A stretch of DNA of 64,000 bases from Zygnema cylindricum (Eukaryota > Streptophyta > Zygnematophyceae > Zygnematales > Zygnemataceae). Shown in pieces: positions 23,976-34,586 of the stretch (positions are counted from its first letter, which is position 1; each line of letters starts with the position of its first letter). The stretch lies in assembly GCA_037447655.1 (NCBI GenBank), contig JBBHKE010001879.1, forward strand, positions 138,407 to 202,406. Reading direction: 5' to 3'. Under the pieces are notes generated by a model, which saw nothing but the letters and a program-made list of their open reading frames with translations, was not told the origin of the DNA and searched no databases. The position numbers and the translations under genes were made by a program.

Positions 23976-26900
23976 AGTTTTATGTTTCGAATTCATTTTC
24001 TGGTTCCGTTGTTTTCATCTTCAGATTCAGTTTTTGATTCTGTTAGAATTACAATTTCAGGTGAAGATTCAGTTTCAGTTATATATACAATTTATAGTTG
24101 CAAATTCAAATTTTCTCACTTTTTGTTTCAGTTCAGTTTTTCATGCAGATCCTATTTTCCTCCACTGCAATTTTGGTCCAAACTACAAGTCTCTGTAATC
24201 TTTTTTATTTTCTCCGTATACATTATTTTTTTCATCTCCTCCCACCTGTCAAAGTCACCCTAAAATCTTCAAATTACTTTGCTCTATTCCACATTATCCG
24301 TGGAATCCATTTTCAGTTTCAGTTGTTGATCACTTTTAGGTCGCTTTTGCGATGTGTAAATTGTGATGGTTTAAGGCATTTTTTCGCCCTTTTTGATGTT
24401 GAAAATGTTATGCTGGGTATAGTTGGTTTTCAAGCAATTTTTTTTTTCCGTTTTATACATGAATACAATGAATAGCTTGTCTCTTATCCAACTCTTCTCC
24501 TTGTAAGCTATATAGATTTTGTTCTTTCAATACTCATATTATATTGTGTATATATATTTATACCAACGTGCACTGTGATTGTTGTTGTTTTATGGGTTTT
24601 TTTTTCTATTGAATGTTTCGTCTTCTTTTCAAGTGTCTGGTGTTCTATAATTTTGTACCTATTCGAGTATTTGGAGTTGTTGAACATTTTCACATTGAGT
24701 TTGCGAAGGCTTTGTTGCATGCTATTGTTGTAATCTCTGAACACCTCGTGGCATCATTTTTCAAAAAGTACACAAATTAGATATCTAATCAACAATTTTT
24801 CAAGAGGTACACGAATTTGATATCTAATCAACATTTGTTTTAAATTAAAATTCATTTTCGAGATTTGGTAAAAAAAACACCCAAGTGTTGGAGGTTTACA
24901 CTAGTTTAAGAATCATTCGAGAAAATAAAATGAAAAACCACCAATAAACATTCATTCAAGATATATATAACATAAAAAAACGGATTGGAAAAAATGTGAG
25001 CGTGTGTGCTCATGAATATACAAAAGAAAAGTTACACACGCTTACATTTCAAAACCTCAAAAATAGAGATTCGAAAAGTAAATTGCCTTCTCAAACTCCA
25101 ATAGTCGATCTATTAGATATTCACGAACTAAAATACAACTACTGAAAGAAAAGAAAAAATCAAAAATCAAAGAAAAAAAGGCTAATCGCTTGAAGCAAAC
25201 AACATCAACTCAAGACCGTGGTTAATGCGGAGGTAACAATTCGAATCATCATAGCCACACAACGGGCTTTCTTTTTTGGTGTCATCCTGCAAAATCATGC
25301 ACAACTTTCAATGTCAAACCCTTAAAAATGACTTTGCGTAAGTGAAAAAGATAATCTTAAACATTAGAGACATAAACTGTTGTTTGAAAACCCAACGAGC
25401 TGTTAAAGTAAAAAACTAAAGCCAATTAGGACAAGTCAATTGCTTAAATGAATGAAAGGAAAAGTGTATGACATTGTCAAGATCCGTACAAGTATAATAC
25501 ATTTGTCATAAATCAATTGAATCGTGGATACATACACAACATTGATAACACCAAAATTAGCCCCGGACGCATCCGTTAAATGTTGCATAGAGGATATACT
25601 ATACCCAAACAAAGCTCATCTGAAGTCCAAATTATCTCACGGTAATTACTATTATTAGGTTATTACTTGCCCCACCCATACATCCACTCTAAATACTTTG
25701 CATTTGCAAAACAATGTGATTTGCCCTTTGTAAACATCCACAGTAAATACTATGCACTTGTCATACAATGGTTTTTGCCCTTATAACACTTGTACACTAA
25801 ACACTGTGTGTCCTTTTTGACAATGCCATTTGACCCTCTTTCACATTGACACTAAATATTGTGACATCAAATCATTGACGACTCTCTGAGCTTCTTTCTT
25901 GAAGTAGGAAAGCTTGCAGCCACACATCGTTTTGCTGTTGCGAGGTAGCCAGGCCATTGACATTGACAGGAAAAAGCCGACTTATATCAGGAGGTCAATT
26001 TGTGTTAGGAAATATCACTGTACAGGTTTTCTCTTGTTTAGTAGATGCACTTTTTGTTTAAAGGATAGTGCGGAACCGCCTTTTGTATAGTTCTACTACC
26101 AGTTCTGAAGGCCTGATCAATTCTTTTAGGTCAAATTGGATTTGATAATGTGCGATGCACAGTGCAATAAAATGCTTTTCTATCTTGTTTTGTTATGCCT
26201 TGGGCGCTGGATGGAAAAAGCAAGCTATTTTTTGTAGTTGCAGGTCTATATGCTTAAAATGCTAAGTTCATTTTAAAAGGTTTTGGGTGTCGGTGTTGTT
26301 GGCATGGATGAGAAAACAAGACACGCGTATTGCTGGAATTACAAATGTCACTGTTTATCTTTTTTGTGATTTTGGGTTTTTTCACCAAACTATGGCTGTT
26401 GGTAATTCCTTAGTCTGTGTGAGACATCAGAATATTCTACCATAAAATGTACATCATTACAAGTGCCAAACGAAATGGGGAATGAAATGACTTGTTAAGA
26501 AAGTTTACAAAGGTGTTTCTACAGTTCCAGTGTTTCTTGAGTTCCAGTGTTTCGTACAGCATGTGGAAGCCTCAAATACTATCTAAGAAATATGTTGCAG
26601 GCACCAAAAGTGAAGGAGGAGCGAGGAACTCTTCACACACTGGAAGGGGAGAAGCACTTCCAGTTTAAAGAAGAGGATCGTTAAGGTTTTGCAATCGAAA
26701 TCGAGGTCGACACACGTGACTTCGTGATGTTGAAAGGCCGAAGTTTGAAGTCCTATATTTGTCGAGATAAACATGGACAAAGCGATATACGCCGATTGTC
26801 TATTTGTCGCGTGGTCATACAAACAACAAGACAAAAAAGTACAAAATATTAAAAAAATCATTTTTTCAAGCTCCGTTTTCCTTTTTAACGCGCCGGAAAA

Positions 26901-27114
26901 TCAACAAAAAATAGGTGTTCTTTTCACGGTATCTAAGACTTGCCAGTTTCAGTTTCTGTTGGACTATCAACCCAACAAAGTTAAATTTTGGGAATAGTCG
27001 AGTAGGGAACATACTGGCCCCAAATCATCGCTAAATTAGGTGACACACGATACAAACCGATCTCTTCCACCAATAGACCTAATTCCACACTTACTGTTGT
27101 GATCGATCACTCAC
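23976..27114. other. No recognised gene; one possible plus-strand terminal exon
   Basis: The DNA is AT-rich with low-complexity ATTCAG runs at 24,015-24,150. At 26,599 an acceptor-like TATGTTGCAG is followed by a short frame (VKEERGTLHTLEGEKHFQFK) that stops at 26,685; it looks coding but I find no partner exons. The region also lies downstream of the Mg-chelatase H-type exons, where the rest of that gene should be. I looked for its continuation on the minus strand and found none. Confidence 0.35.
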
Positions 27115-29330
27115 CATTTTGTCCTCCTCCCTTCCCCCTCCAAATTTGGAAAGTACTGCCTTCACCGGGTCAGGTATTCCTTTGCTTTTTCCACCAGCCA
27201 TTACAAAACTGACACCCTCGCAACAATTTTCTTTGCAAAAAAGTTGCAGAAAGTCCTTGAAACATATTTTTCACGCAAGTGTACAGCAGTAAGACATTTT
27301 TTCAGGAAATAGTAAATTTTAAACAGCCTCCAAACATAAAGTAAGGACATCTAAATCACGTTTGCAATCCATTCCATGAATGAGTAAAATAGGCCACTCC
27401 CATTCCAGAAAATAATATAGGAATAAGAAAAATTGCGATCAAAATTGTAATCCTTGTGTTAGAAATTGAGGCTTTACCTCCCAAGACTGGTAGTTGCCAT
27501 GAGTTCTAAACTTGATTCAAAAACGAGTCGGATGGGAATATGTTGTACACGTCCCTTCACCTATTCACACTGCAATTCACAATATTATTAAACAAAAAGA
27601 AGATGGAATACAGCACTGAAGTGAGCATGGACAAAGTACAATGATTTATATAATCTACGGACTAAATAAAGTAGTTCAACATTTTTAGGCGAGAAAGATC
27701 AACATTTTTAATGAAGAAAGAAATCCTCAGGAAAATTTGGAAACCATGTCGACTACTGGGGAGTATGTCGAAAAAAAATCATATTAAAAGGTGATGAACA
27801 GACAAGGAAAGGGGAAGACCATTCAATTAAAAAACTCCAGCGATTTCACTACCATAGTCAATTGCCAGCAAAGCAACAAATGGAATCTAACAAGATTTGG
27901 CACTTTTGCAAATCATCGTCACCATTATTAATGTGGCTCTTTATCCAAGTTATGATGTGCCATTGACGATAACCTCCAGTTCGATTACCAACTTTTGACT
28001 TGTTTTTCCAATGCTAATCCATGCTAATCTTGGTGAAAATCTCACAGACGAGGTATATCACACATTCGCCTATTTGTACGGCGCCTAACAAATAAATAGA
28101 CTTAATTTGTAAATGGAGCGACCGAAAGAGTAACACAAATTTGCAGGATAATTCAAAACAGAGTTTTAGCAGGTTTTACCGTCGAAATTTGGTTCTTTTC
28201 TCACCTGGTCGTAGTCAAAAAGAAGACTACAGAAAAGTACATCAGCCCGAGCCCGTTCAGCTTCCACCTGCAATCATCATCAGATTCTGTTCCAAAATGT
28301 GTTTAAAAATGCAGGAAAAAATGCAATCCTCGCACGTGTAGCAAAAGGTTCTTCCACATGCAGTTGCTCACTGTCAGTGCATAACTCACAGTAATGTGGA
28401 TTTTTCTGCAAGTTTATAGGCATGATTCCAGCAACTTTTGTTCAAACTATTTGACTTACATGGTCAGATCAAACGATAGGGTCCACAACTCACATTTTTT
28501 ACAAAACGGAATGATCATATGGAGAAAAATAAGACGTTGAGTTTAGGGTAGTCTAGACTAACTATGGCGACTTCCAACAGACGAGAAGGTAAAGTACACT
28601 GCACAACGCAATTTTGAGGTGATTACTTCCTCGAGTGAGTAATTTTTAAACCCAAGGACACACATTACTGTTAAAAATACTATTTAGCTGACTCAACATG
28701 AGCCAATTTAGTGTAATTAACTATAGTTAAGTCTTAAACACTAAGAATCCACTAGCTCTTTTAGCGATGGAGTGTTCACCAATTCAGGCCACACCATTAG
28801 AAAAAGAAAAAAATAACCCTTACCTTGTCTCTTTTAAAATCGATATCACGATCACTAAAGACCGAAACCCGTACACCTGTCAAAAATAAGAAAACATCTT
28901 GTCAAAACCTCACCTTGAAGCCAAATATCTGCCAAAGACGAAGTCACAGAAAAAAACTTTGGCAAGGGTAGAAACCCGTAAAATAACCTAAAAAAACTGT
29001 GTAAAACAACCTGAAAAACTAAGGAAGTAACCTGAATGACAAAAACTAAAGATGGAAGTAGACAGATTGATAACGCTGACCAATCGGCGTTTTAAGCCAA
29101 ACATGGAGGGGGAAAAAAAAAAAAACGAAAGAAACCTCAGTAATGAGCTCCTGCCTGTGAACTATGAGGGGAATGAGGTCGCGACCTGTAACACCGTCAA
29201 TTATCGAGACAAATGATTCCTGAGAAATCACATGGATAATCAGATTCAGTTCAGTTTTAGATTCAGATACAGTTTCAGATTTAGATTGTCTCCCCAATTC
29301 TTGATAAAGGAACCCCGTCTGTGTTGCCAT
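27115..29330 (-). CDS. CHLH: Mg-chelatase H subunit (BchH/ChlH-type), N-terminal exons only
   Basis: Six exons on the minus strand (29,136-29,330; 28,914-28,956; 28,824-28,876; 28,205-28,267; 27,478-27,560; 27,115-27,208) have GT-AG borders and join into one open frame of 177 codons. The H subunit binds protoporphyrin IX and Mg in chlorophyll synthesis. Exon 1 starts MATQTGFLYQELGRQ. Diagnostic parts are VSVFSDRDIDF, ADVLFCSLLFDYDQ, HIPIRLVFESSLELMATTSL, and MAGGKSKGIPDPVK followed by KFGGGREEDKM. These resemble the N-terminal domain and the linker of the second, BchH-like type of H subunit (about 1,200-1,400 residues), not the ChlH of flowering plants as I recall it. The 43-nt second exon has a weak acceptor but is needed to keep phase. 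No downstream exons for the remaining ~85% of the protein are visible, so this is a truncated gene or one disrupted by repeats. No obvious plastid transit peptide is seen. Confidence 0.8.
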
Positions 29331-29525
29331 TTTGAACTTCTTCTTTTCCCAGACTCCCGAAGATTGCCATGAATGAAGCTATTGCGACGCGACGTGACTA
29401 TTGTCCCATGTTAATTATATCTCCTGATTCATACTCCAAGGATTTTAGTGAAACCGAATTTTCCAAAATGTGTGGGATGACAGATTGAGATATTATTTAA
29501 ATGGCATCAGGCTGAAAAGTCATCC

Positions 29526-30310
29526 GTGATTGTATCGCCGCCGCCTCCTCCTTCCCATTCCCGTGTAAATGTTAAGTTCCTTTATTTTTTCTCTCTCAAG
29601 CTCCATGACCTCCGATTGGATTTATCTTCCCTCCTTCTCTCTGTTAGATTTATCTCTCCATTATTGCTTCCAATACTTGCTTGTCTACTCAGAAATAACT
29701 CCCCGTCGCCTCCCCTCTCCTTAAACAAAATGTGACCAGAGGTTGGGAGGTTTTCGGACCCCAATTATCTCCCTTTGACTTTGTCTCCAACCCCAAATTA
29801 TCCTTTCTCCTAATGGGGTGTTTAATAATACACTTGTTACAAATTGTGGGGGAATCTTTATAGGGAGACATGGGGAAGAAGTAATTTCTTCACACTCTCC
29901 TACTCCTACTCCTCTTTCCAAATTCATATTAGGGCTAGTGACAGCAGGCATCATCCAAAAATGGTGTATGTTTTCCACCTTTTCTTGCGATTTTAGATCC
30001 ATTGGAGAGTTAACAGCTGGCATTTTCATAGAAGAATCGTCAAGAGATTCTCGATGTTGCTCCACTATTGTTGTGATTTTAAACCCCTTAGTAGGGCTGG
30101 CAGGCGGCCTTTCCATGGGAAACCCATCGTCCAAAAATAGTACATGTTCTCCAAATTTCTTATTTACATCAGTGATTTTCCCTATCTCTCCTTTTCCTCC
30201 CTTTTCCCCTCCCTCTCCCTCTCTTTCCAAAACCATCAGTATTCATCTTTCTTCTTGCCCTTGTTCTACTTCTAAAAAAGAATATCCAAAAAGAAAGGAA
30301 AGTTAGCAAC
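29526..30310. other. Unidentified open region, both strands open
   Basis: A 171-residue frame runs on the minus strand from 30,236 (MVLEREGEGGEKGGKGEIGK) and a 162-residue frame on the plus strand from 29,818. The minus frame has two similar parts, with KMPAVNSPMDL and WMMPAVTSPNMNL, arising from an imperfect direct repeat of about 70-120 bases. I recognise no domain. Composition is C/T-rich on the plus strand, so either frame could be open by chance. Confidence 0.3.
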
Positions 30311-31080
30311 AACCGGCTGTTGTTTCCAGAAAAAACTCCAATTTACCCCGCCTAAAAAATTTGGACTAACAACTGTAGCCGGGAAAAAGGCTCTTAATTT
30401 GGAGGTTCGCTCTTCCATGGTCGCTGAAATGAATTCGGGTTACCTCCGCCTCAGCCACGCCGGGAGCGCATAGAATCCCGTCAAAAACTGCAGACCGTTT
30501 TTTCCTTCACTACGACTGCCAGCCGCAAAAATAAAGAGAAAAAAACTAATTCATAACCTCCGCAGATGCATAGCACTCCAGCGGTTGAAATAATTCATAG
30601 CAGGATGTCTCTTTGCAGTCCCTCCCCTACAAACATAGGAGGTACTCCTAATGACGGCAGTAACTTCGGAAAAAATAAGGTACGGAAATAGTTTCAGGCT
30701 GTCTCAAGCTTCCAACTTTCAATCCCCTTCAGCCAATGGGCAAACTGACACAGAGAGAGAAAGAGAGAGGTGACATGTTGTCCCCCTCCGTTAGAAGGCA
30801 TGAGAGAGATAGAGAATAGAGGAATAACGTGACGTCCCCGTCATTTAGGAGGAGCATGAGTTCGGTAAAGTAGCCGTTCAACTATAGGCCTGAATTTGCG
30901 GGGAGGTGAAAAGTGACGTTTTTTAGGGAAAAAACAGGAGGGAAAAGCCGCATAGCGTCATCTACATGCGAGCGCAGTTAACATTGAAGAGATGACATGT
31001 CACGTGGACGCTTTGTACGAAAAAAGACTGTTGTACATAACGCTAATTGTTTCTGACAATTTTCCATGTTAATGCTAATT
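30311..31080. other. No recognised gene
   Basis: Contains a GA-rich run at 30,745-30,815 followed by two short similar segments (GTGACATGTTGTCCCCCTCC and GTGACGTCCCCGTCATTTAGG), a small direct repeat. Confidence 0.4.
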
Positions 31081-31084
31081 CTAG

Positions 31085-32515
31085 GGAATTGATCATGACA
31101 GTGACTGTTTTGGTTGCGCACAGTCACTTACGTCATTTTGTCAAAAATTGTACATTTGAAGTACACATTGGTACAAATAAAGCACCGTTGAGTACAAATT
31201 TGACGGTCAATCGGTTGGACAACTTTGACTTTCAAAATATTGTGTCAACCGTTTAAAATTTTGCCGCGCTTGCGAACGTCGACCGTCATAATAAAATTAT
31301 AAATTCACACGGCCGGCGAACGTTTAGGGGTAACAAAACTGCGGCAACCACGTGTAAATAAAAGTGTTGCAGATAGTCATTTTTTGTCGTTACGTGAGCC
31401 CCACGGTGGGAGCACTTAACCGCAACATTTCTTCGAAATCGACCAACGTGCGATTCGTACAAATGAATACCGTCGTACAAATGAATACCGCTCGCACCAA
31501 ACCGAACCGACACAAAAGTACAGTACCGAACGAAACAAAACATAACTGACGCGAACCGAACAAAACATTTGACGGCGCGATTTCGGCCGACGCCGATTCG
31601 CCCAATATCCTAACATTCACTGTCAATGTAAGAATGTTGATTCGGAGATAGCATAGTTCAAAAGTAGGTCAAAGTAGGCCCACACAATATGCCTATTGTA
31701 CGCAAAACATACAATATGACCTTAAGACCCATATTGTATTCGGACCTATTCGGACCAAATAAAACATTCGGACCAAAAATTGGACCAATTAAAACATTCG
31801 GACCAAAAAATTTTATTTACACCGTCAGATTCGTACGATCGGACGGTCGATGATCAAAGTAGCGATCTAAGAAGATCACATGAAAAGCCCATAACACAAC
31901 TTACGATAAAAGCGCCGACCAAAGGCCTACCATAAAAATGCCTACTTTTGAACTATGGTAGATAGTGTAGCTCGATTTCGTTGCGCATGACGACGCGTTT
32001 TTTTTTCATTTAATTTCAATTGATATTTTTACGCCAATTCGTTGTATTATAGTCTACAAAGTTTATATCGTTTCGTGCGTTTTAATAATTTCGAACAAGA
32101 CTTATAGTACTCCAGTTTAAAGAGGTTTTGTTTCACTTTGCATCTAACTTCAATGTAACGCTTAGACAATTAAATTTCAATTTTGCGGCTAAAAGCTCTC
32201 ACCGTGGAACTCACATAACGACAAAAAGTGACTGTCTGCAACGCTGTTATTTACATGTGGTTGTCGCAGTTTTGTTACCCTAAACCTTCGACGGCCGTGT
32301 GAATTTATAATTTTATTATGACGGTCGACGTTCGCAAGCGAGGCAAAGTTTTGAGCGGTTGACACAATATTTTGAAAGTCAAAGTTGTCCAACCGATTGA
32401 CTGTCAAATTTACTCAACGGTGCGTTATTTCTACCAATGTGTACTTCAAACATACATTTTTTGACAAAATGACAACCAAAACAGTCACTGTCGTGATCAA
32501 TTCCCTAATTATATT
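31085..32515. mobile_element. Fold-back element with ~320-bp inverted arms
   Basis: The left arm (about 31,088-31,412) is the reverse complement of the right arm (about 32,193-32,510) with roughly 10-15% difference. Matching landmarks are AATTGATCATGACAGTGACTG with its partner CAGTCACTGTCGTGATCAATT, and GCGAACGTCGACCGTCATAA with its partner TTATGACGGTCGACGTTCGC. The loop contains two tandem CGTACAAATGAATACC units near 31,460 and a nested hAT-type MITE. It has no transposase frame. It could be a MULE-like or Foldback non-autonomous transposon; I could not define its target duplication. Confidence 0.85.
31644..31965. mobile_element. hAT-type MITE, 306 bp, nested in the fold-back loop
   Basis: Element 31,652-31,957 has the CATAGTTCAAAAGTAG inverted ends and is flanked by GGAGATAG and GTAGATAG, an 8-bp target duplication with one mismatch. 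The interior matches the element at 12,557-12,832 in reverse orientation: GGACCAAATAAAACATTCGG, AGATCACATGAAAAGCCCAT. It must have inserted after the fold-back element formed. Confidence 0.92.
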
Positions 32516-32530
32516 TTGATGTTAATAACA

Positions 32531-33143
32531 CTACACCGCGAGTCGTAAATAGAGTAATGAAAAAATTAGAGTAAAAAAACAAAAAAAAAATTAGAGTAAT
32601 GAACTCTAATTTATGTGATAGAACTTTTTCACAAAGGAAGCTTACTCTAATTTATTGAAGTACTCTATATTGGGTTATATCGGCAATAATTATCCACGCT
32701 GAAATTATGAACAATAGATTACGTAGATGTACAAAATCTGTTAGTCCGTATAGTTTTGACGTCATTATGACGTTATAACTATTTGTCAAGCTGAATGTCA
32801 CTTAATGTTCACATTGACGACGATGCTGTCGACGGACGAGAGTTACGTGAACGGCTTTTTTTCGATGTAATTGATTTTTTGTTTAGTGCGATTTCACGCG
32901 CGAGGGTGATTCTATCAAATAATTATTTGTACCTTTTTACTAATAAAAGTACAATTTTGCACGATCGGACGTCGTCCGTGCTCCACGCTTTTTAAAACGA
33001 ACCTATATTATAAATTTTTACGCTAATCAAACCTAACCTTAAATATAATAAAATTAGAATCATTTACTCTATTTAAGGTGATTGAGTCAAAATTTAGGGC
33101 GACCAAATTAGCGTTCTCTACTCTAATTACGATTCGCGGTGTA
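32531..33143. mobile_element. Non-autonomous TIR element E1 (TACACCGCG family)
   Basis: The ends are CTACACCGCGAGTCGTAAAT and TAATTACGATTCGCGGTGTA, imperfect inverted repeats. The interior has many copies of the (A)TTAGAGTAA motif near the left end. It is separated from E2 by only CAG. Confidence 0.8.
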
Positions 33144-33146
33144 CAG

Positions 33147-33688
33147 TACACCGCGAATCGTTATTAATGTCAAAGTTTAAATAGAGTTTAAGAAAATTTA
33201 CCGTAATTGATGTTGATTAAAAAAATTGTTTTTTTTTTTAAAAGATGTATTATAATTTCGGCATTATGCTAATTTGGGAAAAGCAAAAATGGAATATTCG
33301 CCGTACGATTATTTACATTAATATATGTATCTGTACAAAATATTAGAAATCGTACGCCGTCGTGAAATTTAAATATCCATACATGTCATACTATTTTACG
33401 TGTCAAAATAATCCCGTTTTTGTAGCGCACGTTCCTATGCGTGCGCGTCTGATTTTATTCATTTTTTGTAAAATTTTCTCTTGAAAATGTACATTTATGT
33501 TTTGTCTGACATCGACCTTACATCACACTATTTAGATCTTATTGTACTTTTGTTCTTTACGCTATTTTGTACGGTACCTTAATTATCGTCAAGGAAATAT
33601 TAAAATCATGTATCCTATTTGAAGAAAAAAATCAAAATTTCAAGAGCCCAAATTAGGGACTTTTACACTAATAACGATTCGCGGTGTA
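33147..33688. mobile_element. Non-autonomous TIR element E2 (542 bp)
   Basis: The ends are TACACCGCGAATCGTTATTA and TAATAACGATTCGCGGTGTA, a near-perfect inverted repeat of about 20 bases. It is collinear over its whole length with E7 at 60,096-60,637. It contains a conserved hairpin GCGCACG/CGTGCGC at 33,425-33,446. It has no coding capacity. Confidence 0.88.
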
Positions 33689-34031
33689 GTTTATGATTTG
33701 GGTCAAAAATAGCTGCAACAAAATTAATGTCGTTACGCTAATAACAATGAGCGGTGTATTGTAGTTTATAAACTCGGGTCAAAAATAAACTTATTGGAAC
33801 TGGAGTGATTGAGCCTAACGGCGATGGGCGATGCAAAACCAATGGAAAACTAGAAAACCGTGAAACAAATGTCGCAATCGGGTACCTGAATCTGTAACCG
33901 GCCGGCCGCGTCGGATCCGGAACGGATTTGGGTGAAAACTTTTGGGGGCCGGCAGGATTCAACCGGGTGATACAAAAAAAAAAAAACAATTCGAGTACGA
34001 CAGGGTAAAGAAATGGAAGGTTTCGTAGGTA
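33689..34031. repeat. Solitary TIR end and a diverged GGGTACC repeat unit
   Basis: A lone right terminus (CTAATAACAATGAGCGGTGTA) lies at 33,738-33,759, with a flanking direct repeat GGGTCAAAAATA on each side. From 33,879 to 34,031 there is a unit (GTCGCAATCGGGTACC, CGGATCCGGAACGGATT, GGGTGATACAAAAAA) that recurs in the array at 34,587-36,085. Confidence 0.65.
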
Positions 34032-34044
34032 CGCACCACTACAG

Positions 34045-34570
34045 TAGACCGCGAATCGTAATTATAGTTATGTACGCTAATTTTGTCACCCCAAATTTTG
34101 ACTCTATCACCATAAATAGAGTACATAATTCTAAATTATTCTTTACATTATTTAAGGTATTTTTTGAATGAGCGTTAATAACTCTAATACAGTGTCGTTT
34201 TAAATAGTGTGGCGTACGGTCGGTGCGTGACCGTGCAAAATTGTTTTTTATTAAGTAAAAAAATACAAATAATGATTTAATACATGCCGTTATCATGTAA
34301 TTGCGTTTTAACAAACCGCGTAGTGCAAACGCCATAATGACGTGAAAATGTATGTTTTGTCACATTTTGTACATGTACCTAATTTACAGTAGATATATTC
34401 AACGCCCAAATTTACGCCCAAATTTACGTCCAAATTAGAGTTATTGATAAATTAGAGTAGCTTTCTTTTGTTTGAAAATGGTTGATTACCCAAAATAGAG
34501 TTAATAACTTTATTTTTTTTTCGTTTTTTACTCTAATTATTTCTTTACTCTAATTACGATTTGCAGTGTA
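34045..34570. mobile_element. Non-autonomous TIR element E4
   Basis: The ends are TAGACCGCGAATCGTAATTA and TAATTACGATTTGCAGTGTA. It is AT-rich inside, with CTCTA(A/T)T motifs near both ends as in E1. Confidence 0.75.
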
Positions 34571-34586
34571 CAATATTGTCGTGTCT

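Noticed and set aside
24098-24475. 125-residue plus-strand ORF
   Set aside because: T-rich low-complexity DNA giving Phe/Ser/Leu-rich translation; no motif or splice context.
24015-29290. Relationship between ATTCAG-rich runs at 24,015-24,150 and 29,240-29,290
   Set aside because: Both are low-complexity; no extended alignment is seen, and the second is coding sequence of exon 1 of the H-subunit fragment.
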